Below are positions 38,437 to 47,165 of a stretch of 64,000 nucleotides of DNA, piece by piece. The stretch is from Bacteroidales bacterium (GTDB lineage Bacteria; Bacteroidota; Bacteroidia; Bacteroidales; Marinilabiliaceae). Numbering within the stretch: position 1 is the first letter of the stretch; each line of letters opens with the position of its first letter. The notes below the pieces were generated by a model. That model made no database searches and was not told the DNA's origin. It worked only from the letters and a program-made list of their open reading frames with translations. Made by a program: the position numbers and the translations under genes. The stretch is from contig SUWW01000001.1 in NCBI GenBank assembly GCA_015061285.1, forward strand, positions 1-64,000, in the 5' to 3' direction.

Positions 38437-38610
38437 ATGAAAGATCAAGTATTAAAATGCATGCGCGAGGCTGGCAAACCTCTTTCGGCGGGTGAAGTAG
38501 CAAAACTTCTAAATGCCGACCGCAAAGAAGTCGATAAGGCATTTGCCGAGTTGAAAAAAGATGGCGCTATAGTGTCGCCGGTTCGTTGCAAATGGGCACC
38601 AGCACAATAA
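38437..38610 (+). CDS. 57-aa winged-helix protein
   Basis: A short intact frame starting MKDQVLKCMREAGKPLSAGE and ending CKWAPAQ. The pattern helix - LSAGEVAKLLNADRKEVDKAF - helix - DGAIVSPVRCKWAP is a minimal winged helix: KPLSAGEVAKLL is the first two helices, NADRKEVDKAFAELKKDG the recognition helix, and IVSPVRCKWA the wing. It is likely a small DNA-binding or protein-binding regulator; proteins of this size and shape are common in Bacteroidales but not characterised as far as I know. It lies between two terminators and so is a separate unit. Confidence 0.7.
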   Translation: MKDQVLKCMREAGKPLSAGEVAKLLNADRKEVDKAFAELKKDGAIVSPVRCKWAPAQ

Positions 38611-38625
38611 CCACAAAAATGAAAA

Positions 38626-38655
38626 AGGCGAGCACTTCAGCTCGCCTCAATTTTA
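38626..38655. terminator. Terminator after the small winged-helix gene
   Basis: AGGCGAGC (38626-38633) pairs with GCTCGCCT (38640-38647), with A-rich and T-rich flanks. Shared by convergent genes. Confidence 0.7.
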
Positions 38656-38679
38656 TATGTACCACTTTCTCAATATCGG

Positions 38680-39933
38680 TTATTTACTCATGGTCAAACG
38701 CACCTTTTCTATTTTGGTATGCGAAGCCATAAGTATGCGGAAGTGGAATTTGTCAATGTCTATTTCGTCGTTAATATCTGGTATCGACTGCGTGGTGCTA
38801 AGTATCAAGCCAGCAATGGTATCATATTCGTCGTTGGTAGGCAAATCGAGATGATATTTATCGTTGATATAGTCAATCTCAAGACGTCCAGAAAAGATAT
38901 AATCGCCCTCGCCGAGTTGTTTTTCTACATACTCAGCCACATCGTGTTCATCGTTTATCTCGCCAAAAATTTCCTCAAGCACATCTTCGAGCGTAACCAT
39001 ACCAGCAGTACCGCCAAACTCATCAACAACGAGTGCTATGCTCTTATGCTGCCCTGTAAATAGTTTCAATAGTTTGTTAGCCCCCATAGTTTCGGGCACA
39101 ATGGCAATAGGCGACATCATAGCACGTATGCTCTTGGCTTGATGAAATTCTGCCGAAACGTGCACAAAACCTATAATATTATCAATACTATCGTCATAGA
39201 CGAGAATCTTCGAAAAACCTGTTTCTATAAATAGTTTGTTCAGCTCCGACACTGGGTCGTTGACATCTATAGCAACAATTTCTGTTCGAGGAATGGCACA
39301 ATCGCGGACCTTAATTTTGGCGAAGTCGAGCGTGTTGCGCATAAGTTTGGCTTCTTGGCTGATAGGCGAATTAGACTCGTGGCTATCATCACTTTGCGTA
39401 CGCAACAATTTGTCGAGGTCGAAGCGTCCTACTTGTTTGTCGACATCTTCTGTCTTGCGCGATGGCAGTAAACTTCTGATTACCAGGTCGGCAAGCCATT
39501 GCATAGAACGGCCAATTGGGTAGAAAACAATGTAGAAAAACATCAGCGGCATGGAGAATACGTTAAGCATTGCCGCCGGATTGGTTTGTATAAGCGCTTT
39601 GGGTAAAAATTCGGCCACAATAATAATTATGACTGTGGAGACGAGCGTTTGCACTAAAAGCGTCAGCGCATCGCTACTGAAATTGCAGAATTGCGCAAAC
39701 TCTTCGCCAAATGCCAAGCCATAAACAACCATAGCTATATTGTTGCCTACCAATATGATAGCTATGAGCGTAGAGGCATTAGCGTTGAATATATCTATGA
39801 TATGAGTAAAATGCGGGTGACGCTTACGATTAATCTCAAGCATCAGCTTGTTGGAAGATAGGAATGCCATCTCGCCTGCCGAAAAGAATGCCGAGAAAAT
39901 CAACATCGACACTATGAGTAACAAATTCACCAT
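38680..39933 (-). CDS. CorC/HlyC-family membrane protein (DUF21-CBS-CorC_HlyC, GldE-like)
   Basis: A 417-aa protein with a DUF21/CNNM membrane domain (about 1-150: four hydrophobic helices, with FSAGEMAFLSSNKL near residue 17), paired CBS domains (about 200-320: VRDCAIPRTEIVAIDVNDP, FVHVSAEF, ALVVDEFGGTAGMVTLEDVLEEI) and a C-terminal CorC_HlyC domain (about 335-415). The family is linked to Mg2+/Co2+ efflux; the gliding protein GldE has the same architecture. Last gene of the long purB-led operon, 13 bp after the lipoprotein gene. Confidence 0.85.
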   Translation of the reverse strand: MVNLLLIVSMLIFSAFFSAGEMAFLSSNKLMLEINRKRHPHFTHIIDIFNANASTLIAIILVGNNIAMVVYGLAFGEEFAQFCNFSSDALTLLVQTLVSTVIIIIVAEFLPKALIQTNPAAMLNVFSMPLMFFYIVFYPIGRSMQWLADLVIRSLLPSRKTEDVDKQVGRFDLDKLLRTQSDDSHESNSPISQEAKLMRNTLDFAKIKVRDCAIPRTEIVAIDVNDPVSELNKLFIETGFSKILVYDDSIDNIIGFVHVSAEFHQAKSIRAMMSPIAIVPETMGANKLLKLFTGQHKSIALVVDEFGGTAGMVTLEDVLEEIFGEINDEHDVAEYVEKQLGEGDYIFSGRLEIDYINDKYHLDLPTNDEYDTIAGLILSTTQSIPDINDEIDIDKFHFRILMASHTKIEKVRLTMSK

Positions 39934-39946
39934 TGCCCTACCCTCT

Positions 39947-40483
39947 TCATTGGTTATTCATCTTCACCACAAATCCAGCACGCAAGCCTGCCAATTTGCC
40001 TTCGCGAAATATTGCATAGGCCACATGCACCGAAATTACACGCTTGCGAAATGCCACCTGCGCTGCATCGTATTCCCACGCCTCGGTAAACTGAAGTAGC
40101 GACACAAGATTGCGACGAAATTCTGGCTCTTCAATCTCTATTCTTCGCATCTCATCGATGCTTATTGGCGAGCCATCGCGAAATTTGTATGCTTGCGCTT
40201 TGCCATTATATACAGAACTAAAAATGGCATCAACAAGTTGCATTCTATTGAGATACTGCAAATTATCCTTTTCGTAATCCTCTTCGGCAATAAGCGATAC
40301 ATTGTATCGAATGGTATCTACGCTAACGGTAGTAAGTTCATCAACATTGTTTTCTGGACTACTACTTGTCACAAAACCACCAGTCGTTGCGGGTTCTGCT
40401 TGTTCGGCAGGAGTTTTCTGCTCGCTGCAACCTACAGCTACATATGCCCCAACAATTATTGATATTATTGATAAGTATTTCAT
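39947..40483 (-). CDS. Uncharacterised lipoprotein
   Basis: 178 aa with a lipobox Cys (GAYVAVGCSEQK). A Thr/Ser/Pro-rich linker (about 20-50) leads to a folded domain of about 120 residues: NLQYLNRMQLVDAIFSSVYNGK, GSPISIDEMRRIEIEEPEF, and a strand-rich end AFRKRVISVHVAYAIFREG. The helical part with an invariant-looking acidic patch reminds me weakly of the GldN/PorN C-terminal domain, but the size is smaller and I do not claim homology. Position between pyrC and the CorC-like gene with 20-bp and 13-bp spacers shows it is co-transcribed. Confidence 0.6.
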   Translation of the reverse strand: MKYLSIISIIVGAYVAVGCSEQKTPAEQAEPATTGGFVTSSSPENNVDELTTVSVDTIRYNVSLIAEEDYEKDNLQYLNRMQLVDAIFSSVYNGKAQAYKFRDGSPISIDEMRRIEIEEPEFRRNLVSLLQFTEAWEYDAAQVAFRKRVISVHVAYAIFREGKLAGLRAGFVVKMNNQ

Positions 40484-40503
40484 ATATGTATGTACAGTTC
40501 TTG

Positions 40504-41841
40504 TTATCTACTAAATGTCAAACGCTTACCACGCACATCGTCGTTTACATAGCCATTTTCGAAAGCTATTCTGCCATTCACAAAGGTGCGCACCACCTGA
40601 TGATGCAACGTGCGACCATTGAGCGGCGACCAACCACATTTGTAAAAAACATTATCGTCGGTGACCACAAAATCGCGTTTGCGAACCATCACCAAATCTG
40701 CATAATAGCCTTCACGAATATATCCACGACGATTTATTTTGAACAATTCGGCTGGAGCATGAGCCATACGTTGAGCCACAGTCTCGTACGACCAATAGCC
40801 TTCGGCTGCAAGATCGAGCATCACGAGCAAAGAGTGTTGCACCATAGGGCCTCCAGAAGGGGTGCTGAAAAAGTTTTTTCCGAACTTCTCTTCGCGAGTG
40901 TGAGGTGCATGATCGGTTGCCACGACAGGAATCACACCTTCGACAACAGCTTTGCGGAGTGCATCGCGGTCGGCTGCCGTCTTTATGGCAGGATTCCATT
41001 TTATGCGCTCGCCAAGTGTATCGTAATCAGCATCACTAAAAAGCAGATAGTGAACACATGCCTCACCAGTTATTTTACACTCGGCTATGCTGCCAGTATC
41101 GAGCAACCCAACCTCTTGAGCTGTAGACAAATGCAAAATATGCAAGCGCGCGCCATACTTACGCGCAAGTGTTGCAGCTTTTTGCGATGACAAGAAGCAA
41201 GCCTCTGCCGAACGTATCTGGCTATGCAAGCGCCAAGGAATGTTAGCACTGTCGGCATATTTAGCTTTAGCTTCAGCAAGATTTCGCTGAATGGTTTGCT
41301 CATCTTCGCAATGTGTGGCTATGAGCGCTGGGTGTGCCTCAAAGAGAGCTGCAAGCGCAGTTTCATTATCTACAAGCATATTACCTGTCGACGAACCCAT
41401 AAATACCTTTATACCACACACTTGGCTATAATCAACCGATACTACTTCGGCAAGATTATCGTTGGTAGCGCCAATATAAAATGAGTAGTTGGCAAGCGAA
41501 GTTTGAGCAGCTCGCTCGTATTTCTTTTCGAGTTCATCAACAGTGGTTGTGTTGGGCACTGTGTTGGGCATATCCATAAAAGATGTAACGCCACCAGCCA
41601 CCGCAGCACACGACTCGCTATGAATATCAGCCTTTTGCGTCAATCCAGGTTCACGAAAATGCACTTGGTCATCTATGACACCCGGAAAGAGATAACAATC
41701 CTTCTCACGAATCACAACATCGGCATCTACTTGAGCACCAACGGGCAGAATGGCTTTGATATATTCATCTTCCACCAGCACCGATGCACGTCGGATTGTG
41801 CCTTCGTTAACGAGCTGAATATCTTTTATAAGTATTCTCAT
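40504..41841 (-). CDS. pyrC: Dihydroorotase
   Basis: About 445 aa from the ATG at 41841 (MRILIKDIQLVNEG). It is an amidohydrolase of pyrimidine synthesis, interconverting carbamoyl aspartate and dihydroorotate. Zinc ligands: VIDDQVHFREPG (HxH-type, about 60), the Lys that becomes carbamylated in GIKVFMGSSTGN (about 146), ATHCED (about 173), HILHLSTAQE (about 229) and the catalytic Asp in ATDHAPHT (about 300). Length and motifs match class I bacterial dihydroorotase. It is placed after the GT2 gene by 18 bp in an operon that also starts with purB, thus bringing purine and pyrimidine synthesis together. Confidence 0.92.
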   Translation of the reverse strand: MRILIKDIQLVNEGTIRRASVLVEDEYIKAILPVGAQVDADVVIREKDCYLFPGVIDDQVHFREPGLTQKADIHSESCAAVAGGVTSFMDMPNTVPNTTTVDELEKKYERAAQTSLANYSFYIGATNDNLAEVVSVDYSQVCGIKVFMGSSTGNMLVDNETALAALFEAHPALIATHCEDEQTIQRNLAEAKAKYADSANIPWRLHSQIRSAEACFLSSQKAATLARKYGARLHILHLSTAQEVGLLDTGSIAECKITGEACVHYLLFSDADYDTLGERIKWNPAIKTAADRDALRKAVVEGVIPVVATDHAPHTREEKFGKNFFSTPSGGPMVQHSLLVMLDLAAEGYWSYETVAQRMAHAPAELFKINRRGYIREGYYADLVMVRKRDFVVTDDNVFYKCGWSPLNGRTLHHQVVRTFVNGRIAFENGYVNDDVRGKRLTFSR

Positions 41842-41859
41842 ACCCAACGTTTTTCGTAT

Positions 41860-42603
41860 TTATTCTTCGGCAGTCTCTATACGTTTATAACTACGGAAGA
41901 AGCTGCGAATTTTCATACCTATTACGCCCCAAACAGCTTCGTTGAATATGCCGCCCGACATTTTGGACGAACCTTGTTTGCGGTCGGTGAATATGATTGG
42001 CACTTCCACAATATTGAAGCCATACTTCCAAGCTGTGAATTTCATCTCTATTTGAAATCCGTAGCCCTTCAGTTTCACTTTGTCGAGCGGAATGGTTTCG
42101 AGCACTTTGCGCGTGTAGCATTTGAAGCCCGCTGTGGTGTCCATAATCTTCATACCAGTGACAAGACGCACATAGACCGATGCAAAATAGGACATCAGCA
42201 CACGACCAATAGGCCAATTTACCACATTCACACCCGAGATGTATCGCGAGCCAATAGCGAGATCGGCACCACCATCTGTACATGCTTCATGTAGTTTTAG
42301 CAAATCCTTTGGTGGATGCGAGAAATCGGCGTCCATTTCATAAATAAGATCATATTTATGCTCAATAGCCCATTGAAATCCGCGTAAATAGGCCGTTCCT
42401 AAGCCCAATTTACCCGACCTCTCAATCATGAATAGGCGGTCGGTATATTTCGTCATGAGGTCGCGCACTATATCGGCAGTGCCGTCGGGCGAACCATCAT
42501 CTATTATAAGTATGTGATACTCTACAGGCAGCGTAAACACTGCACTGATGATAGCATTGATATTTTCTTTTTCGTTGTAAGTGGGAATGATTACAAGATC
42601 CAT
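41860..42603 (-). CDS. Polyprenol monophosphomannose/glucose synthase (GT2)
   Basis: A 247-aa GT2 glycosyltransferase of the Dpm1-like group. VIIPTYNEKENI at the N-terminus, IDDGSPDGTADI (about 36), and the DxD motif in YEMDADFSHPP (about 90) bind nucleotide sugar and metal. RKQGSSKMSGG (about 207) is the amphipathic lipid-facing loop. No TM helix is attached, so it works at the membrane surface, moving mannose (or glucose) to a polyprenyl phosphate for later use outside the membrane. It overlaps the EI24 stop by 1 nt (TAATG), so is translationally coupled. Confidence 0.87.
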   Translation of the reverse strand: MDLVIIPTYNEKENINAIISAVFTLPVEYHILIIDDGSPDGTADIVRDLMTKYTDRLFMIERSGKLGLGTAYLRGFQWAIEHKYDLIYEMDADFSHPPKDLLKLHEACTDGGADLAIGSRYISGVNVVNWPIGRVLMSYFASVYVRLVTGMKIMDTTAGFKCYTRKVLETIPLDKVKLKGYGFQIEMKFTAWKYGFNIVEVPIIFTDRKQGSSKMSGGIFNEAVWGVIGMKIRSFFRSYKRIETAEE

Positions 42604-43352
42604 TATGCTTGATTATTATTGTCTTTATTTAGGTAGAAATTTCTTGCGCAAGCCACTGTAGTAGCGGGAGCGATAAGCAAAGCTAAAAACGAGCCTACTA
42701 ATGGTATGAGCATAAGCAAAGCGAATGGCAAGCCGAGTCCAATATATCGCCACATATTCTTGTGGCAGTAACGTCGGCTCTCGCTTGGCGTCATGTTGAG
42801 CCACTCCATAGCGTAGTCGCCCATCGACATGGCGTAGAAATAGGCATTCACAGCCAACGTCAATGGTAGTATAAATATTTTGAACGGTCCGACGAAGAAG
42901 CCTATTACGAAGAGCAACAAAAGCAACGAAAGCTGCAAAAGCGAATTCAGCACAACCACAACTACAGTGCGCAAAATATTATGCCACAAGCTCTGCGACA
43001 ACGGTTTTGCTCCAGTCTCCACGGCAATTGTTTTTTCGGCTATTATGCTCAACGTTGGACCCATAATTACCAATATTATTGATGCACCAAACACTACGTA
43101 TGGCAAAAGCATCAGCAGCCACGAGAGTAGGTAGGCGCTGTAGGAAATCACAGTGTGAAGCGTTGGCATATCCTCTGCGATGGCCGATTGCGACACCCAA
43201 TCATAAATGCTATTCGCACCCCATCTCATTAGAAAGCTACACAACACGGTGAATGCTATGCCAATTATGATGGTATAGATGTATATGCCGCCCAAACGAT
43301 GTTGGCGTATATACGATATTGACGACAGAGTAAGACGCAGACCTTCGAACAT
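42603..43352 (-). CDS. EI24-domain (CysZ-like) membrane protein
   Basis: A 249-aa protein with about four to five long hydrophobic segments: 22-40, 72-98, 130-160, 205-230. The N-terminus (MFEGLRLTLSSISYIRQH) and RRYCHKNMWRYIGLGLPFALLMLIPLVGSF (two pieces) are typical of the EI24/CysZ family. CysZ moves sulfate in E. coli; other family members have no assigned cargo, so a specific transport role is not claimed. It starts 11 bp after the ABC exporter gene. Confidence 0.75.
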   Translation of the reverse strand: MFEGLRLTLSSISYIRQHRLGGIYIYTIIIGIAFTVLCSFLMRWGANSIYDWVSQSAIAEDMPTLHTVISYSAYLLSWLLMLLPYVVFGASIILVIMGPTLSIIAEKTIAVETGAKPLSQSLWHNILRTVVVVVLNSLLQLSLLLLLFVIGFFVGPFKIFILPLTLAVNAYFYAMSMGDYAMEWLNMTPSESRRYCHKNMWRYIGLGLPFALLMLIPLVGSFLALLIAPATTVACARNFYLNKDNNNQA

Positions 43353-43363
43353 ATTATTGCTAT

Positions 43364-45214
43364 TTATAGTGCTTGCATATCATGTAGTTTCTTATAGTAT
43401 CCGCCCAAAGCCACAAGTTCGTCGTGTGTACCAACTTCCACAATACGTCCTTCGTGGAACACGCAAATCATGTCGGCATTACGAATGGTAGATAGTCGAT
43501 GGGCAATGACGAGCGACGTACGACCCACGAGCAATTTCTCGAGGGCATCTTGCACAAGACGTTCACTCTCGGTATCGAGAGCCGAAGTTGCTTCATCGAG
43601 AATAAGTATGTCGGGGTTGCGGAGCACAGCACGCGCTATAGATATGCGTTGACGCTGTCCTCCTGATAGCTTGGAACCGCGATCGCCTACATTTGTCTGA
43701 TAGCCTTCAGGTTGCGCAAGTATGAAGTCGTGGGCATTAGCTATGCGAGCTGCTCGCTCTACATCTTCTTGCGTAACATTGTCGACACCAAAAGCTATGT
43801 TGTTGTATATGGTATCATTGAAGAGCAAAGCATCTTGATTCACATTACCCATCAAGCCTCGAAGATCGTGTAGTCGATAATCTTTGATATTCACACCATC
43901 GATAAGTATCTCGCCCTTTTCAATATCCCAAAAACGTGGCAACAGGTCGACAAATGTTGACTTTCCACTACCACTCTGACCAACGAGAGCTATCATTTTG
44001 CCTTTGGGAACTTTTAGGCTGACGTTTTTGAGAACATCAATCTCACCATTGTATGAGAACGTAACATTGCGATACTCTATACCCGATTGCAAATGCTTAA
44101 TAGGCGTACCATCGGCATTTTCGAAAATGTGGTCATCGGCAAGAAGAATCTTATCGATGCGCTCCATAGCAGCCATACCTTTTTGTATGTTATAGTATGC
44201 CGATGAAAAATTCTTTGCGGGGTTGATAACCTGATAGAATATGCCTAAGTATGCGAGGAATTTAGCCACAGTAAGTGCATTGTCGCTATCGCTGAAAAAT
44301 AGCGTACCACTTCCGCCCAAGATGAGCGTGCCACCGAACCATACTACCATAATTACTACGATAGTACCCAAAAACTCGCTCATAGGATGAGCCAAGTCGC
44401 GACGACGGCTAAGACGTTTAGCAATGTTGCAATACGATTGTGTCTCTTTGCTATAATGGTCGACAATATGCTTTTCGGCATTGAAAGCCTTCACTACGCG
44501 CAAACCGCCAATTGTCTCTTCGAGAATACCAAGCAGAAGACCCATCTTAGCTTGACCCTCGCTCGACTGTCGCTTGAGCGATTTGCCCACACGACCAATA
44601 AGCGACCCTGCTATTGGCAACATAACAAATGCGAAAACTGTCAGTTCTAAACTGATGTAGAACATCGATGCTATGTATACAATTATAAGCACGGGATTTT
44701 TCACAAACATATCCAACGATGCCATGACAGAGTTTTCCACTTCAGCCACGTCGCCTGTAGCACGCTGCATAATGTCGCCCTTGCGCTCGTTGCTGAAAAA
44801 GCCTACTGGCAACGAAACAATCTTGGCAAAAATCTCGCGACGTATATCGCGTACCATATTGTTGCGCAACCCTACGTTGGAATACGACGCTGCATAGGCC
44901 ATACCACATTTCAGCATCGTAGCAATAATCATAAACAATCCTGAAAATAGCAGCGCATAGCCAGGACCATAGGTCACTTTCACTGAGGTTACGTAGTAAT
45001 AAAAGTTGTTTATCACAACCTTAGAGTCGAGTGTCCATGGCAGCAGCGTTGTCACTTCGCTATCTTGCTGGAATATTATCTCGAGAATAGGTATAAGCAA
45101 AGCCACCGACACCACCGAAAACACTGCTGAGGCGATGTTGCATAGCAAAGTAATTACGACCTTCGACTTGTATGGAGGCAGATAGCGGCGAAGAAAGCTA
45201 AAAAAGTATCGCAA
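43364..45214 (-). CDS. ABC exporter, fused permease and ATPase (MsbA-like)
   Basis: A 616-aa half-transporter with six TM helices in the first 320 residues and one ATPase domain: Walker A ALVGQSGSGKSTF (about 405), signature LSGGQRQRISIARA (about 510), Walker B DILILDEATSALD (about 532) and the H-loop VIAHRLSTIRNAD (about 564). It would dimerise. The architecture fits lipid A/phospholipid flippases and drug exporters of the MsbA group; a lipid role is suggested, not shown, by the following membrane and GT2 genes. Confidence 0.85.
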   Translation of the reverse strand: MRYFFSFLRRYLPPYKSKVVITLLCNIASAVFSVVSVALLIPILEIIFQQDSEVTTLLPWTLDSKVVINNFYYYVTSVKVTYGPGYALLFSGLFMIIATMLKCGMAYAASYSNVGLRNNMVRDIRREIFAKIVSLPVGFFSNERKGDIMQRATGDVAEVENSVMASLDMFVKNPVLIIVYIASMFYISLELTVFAFVMLPIAGSLIGRVGKSLKRQSSEGQAKMGLLLGILEETIGGLRVVKAFNAEKHIVDHYSKETQSYCNIAKRLSRRRDLAHPMSEFLGTIVVIMVVWFGGTLILGGSGTLFFSDSDNALTVAKFLAYLGIFYQVINPAKNFSSAYYNIQKGMAAMERIDKILLADDHIFENADGTPIKHLQSGIEYRNVTFSYNGEIDVLKNVSLKVPKGKMIALVGQSGSGKSTFVDLLPRFWDIEKGEILIDGVNIKDYRLHDLRGLMGNVNQDALLFNDTIYNNIAFGVDNVTQEDVERAARIANAHDFILAQPEGYQTNVGDRGSKLSGGQRQRISIARAVLRNPDILILDEATSALDTESERLVQDALEKLLVGRTSLVIAHRLSTIRNADMICVFHEGRIVEVGTHDELVALGGYYKKLHDMQAL

Positions 45215-45238
45215 GATTCTGTTTTTTCGGGTTAATAA

Positions 45239-46588
45239 TTACTTATAAATACCTGTGTACGATTGCGGAGTGATGGCGCGGAGTTCTGCTTTCACGCTAT
45301 CCGAAACGTTCAGTTCGTCGATGAATTTTGCAATTGTCTCGTGGTTCACCTTTGTGTTGGTGCGAGTCAACGCCTTCAACGTTTCGTATGGATTAGGATA
45401 ACCCTCGCGACGCAGAATCGTTTGAATGCCTTCTGCCACAACCATCCAGTTGTTTTCGAGGTCGCGCTCAATTGCTTCTGGGTTCAAAAGCAACTTGCCA
45501 AGACCTTTCATTATCGATTTTATAGATATTATGCTATGAGCCATAGGCACACCTACATTGCGAAGAACGGTAGAGTCGGTGAGGTCACGCTGTAAACGCG
45601 AAACTGGCAACTTAGCCGATAGATGCTCGAGAATGGCATTTGCAATACCGAGGTTACCTTCTGCGTTCTCGTAGTCGATAGGATTCACTTTGTGTGGCAT
45701 GGCACTACTACCCACCTCGCCAGCTTTGATCTTCTGCTTGAAGTACTCCATCATTATGTACATCCAGAAGTCGCGGCAGAGGTCAATCATAATTACGTTG
45801 ATGCGCTTAAGCGAATCGAATATGCGCGAGAGATTGTCGTAGTTAGAAATCTGCGTGGTGTACTGCTCGCGTTGCAGACCAAGAGTATTGTTAACGAAAT
45901 TGTTACCAAAAGCTACCCAATCGATAGCAGGGAAAGCCACATGATGGGCATTGAAGTTGCCCGTTGCGCCACCAAATTTAGCGGGAGGCACCATCGTGCG
46001 AAGTTCTGCCACTTGTGTCTGAAGACGCGACACAAACACACGAATCTCTTTACCAAGACGCGTAGGCGAAGCAGGCTGTCCGTGAGTTTTGGCAAGCATA
46101 GAAATATCTTTCCACTCTTCGGCATAGCGTGCGAGTTCGGCAATCAAGCCATCGATTTGAGGCAAGAATACTTCATCGATAGCCTCCTTGAGCGACAAAG
46201 GAATTGAGGTGTTGTTGATGTCCTGCGATGTAAGGCCAAAGTGTATATACTCTTTCACCTCACTCATGCCAAGGGCGTCAAACTGCTCTTTGAGGAAATA
46301 CTCTACTGCCTTAACATCGTGATTTGTTGTATTCTCTATTTCCTTGATTCTCTTCGCATTATCGATAGAGAAATTTTTATAAATATTGCGAAGTGCTTCA
46401 TATTTATTCTTATCGACCGACGAAAGTGCTGGCACAGGAATCTCGCACAGAGCAATGAAATACTCTATTTCAACACGAACGCGATACTTGATAAGTGCAT
46501 ACTCAGAAAAATAGTTAGCCAAATCGTCGACTTTATTGCGATAACGACCGTCGATAGGTGAAACGGCAGTAAGCTGTTGTAAATCCAT
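45239..46588 (-). CDS. purB: Adenylosuccinate lyase
   Basis: A 449-aa lyase of the fumarase/aspartase superfamily, catalysing two fumarate-releasing steps of purine synthesis. Start MDLQQLTAVSPIDGRY is the PurB hallmark. Catalytic His region TSQDINNTSIPL (about 120) and AKTHGQPASPT (about 168), and the signature loop GSSAMPHKVNPIDYENAEGN (about 292-311) with the catalytic Ser. First gene of a seven-gene operon reaching 38680. A perfect -7 box precedes it. Confidence 0.94.
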   Translation of the reverse strand: MDLQQLTAVSPIDGRYRNKVDDLANYFSEYALIKYRVRVEIEYFIALCEIPVPALSSVDKNKYEALRNIYKNFSIDNAKRIKEIENTTNHDVKAVEYFLKEQFDALGMSEVKEYIHFGLTSQDINNTSIPLSLKEAIDEVFLPQIDGLIAELARYAEEWKDISMLAKTHGQPASPTRLGKEIRVFVSRLQTQVAELRTMVPPAKFGGATGNFNAHHVAFPAIDWVAFGNNFVNNTLGLQREQYTTQISNYDNLSRIFDSLKRINVIMIDLCRDFWMYIMMEYFKQKIKAGEVGSSAMPHKVNPIDYENAEGNLGIANAILEHLSAKLPVSRLQRDLTDSTVLRNVGVPMAHSIISIKSIMKGLGKLLLNPEAIERDLENNWMVVAEGIQTILRREGYPNPYETLKALTRTNTKVNHETIAKFIDELNVSDSVKAELRAITPQSYTGIYK

Positions 46589-46616
46589 ATTTATCGTTTA
46601 ATTGAAAAATAAAGTG

Positions 46617-46624
46617 CAAAGGTA
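46617..46624 (-). promoter_or_regulatory. Bacteroidetes -7 box of the purB operon
   Basis: On the minus strand TACCTTTG, exactly TAnnTTTG, 28 bp upstream of the purB ATG. It probably serves all seven genes since no terminator was seen down to 38680. Confidence 0.6.
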
Positions 46625-47165
46625 AAATCATTTATTATTTGACCATTTACTATTTGACAATTTGCTTCACGGCTTTTTCATTTACATTTTTCGCACTGAG
46701 AACACAGATTTTATTACCATAATCGAAGCCACTCGTACATAAAAATGTCACAACAGGAATAAAGGTCGTACATAAAAATGTAACTTAGCAACGAAAAGTC
46801 ATACATAATTTAGATAGTTACTCCACCCCTTCACAGCCCTTGTAAATGTTACCTTTTTCTGCGAGGCGCTAAGCTTTAGTAGCTTATTTAGTATCTTAGC
46901 GGGCGTGAAATCAATCTTATAAAAACGACATTGAACAGAAGATAATTTTACAATAACATATTACTAATCAAGCGTTTGCTATTTATTCGGTATAATCCTA
47001 AAACCTGAGAAATTTTAGAAAAGTCTTCACTCGAATAAGTCTGTGAATGCCTGCGCGTATGCGTGGGCTTGACTTATCTGTGAGGACGGGCAGTCTCAGG
47101 GCCTTAGGATTGTGGATAATGTTAAGTCCACGTTCTTTTTGCCCTAAGTGATTGTCCGTCAGCCG
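46625..47165. other. Intergenic region between purB and the MmeI-type gene
   Basis: About 540 bp without a credible gene. It holds a pair of identical 16-mers at 46733 and 46766. The segment 47020-47150 is more GC-rich, with short complementary pieces (TGCCTGCGCGTATGCGTGGG), and may be a decayed element end. A reading frame on the minus strand here (46998-47189) looks non-coding. Confidence 0.4.
46733..46781. repeat. Two identical 16-mers 33 bp apart
   Basis: TCGTACATAAAAATGT occurs at 46733-46748 and again at 46766-46781; each contains the dyad ACAT-AAAA-ATGT. A weaker third relative (TCATACATAATT) starts at 46799. The 33-bp step is three helical turns, as for paired regulator or recombinase sites. 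Confidence 0.55.
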
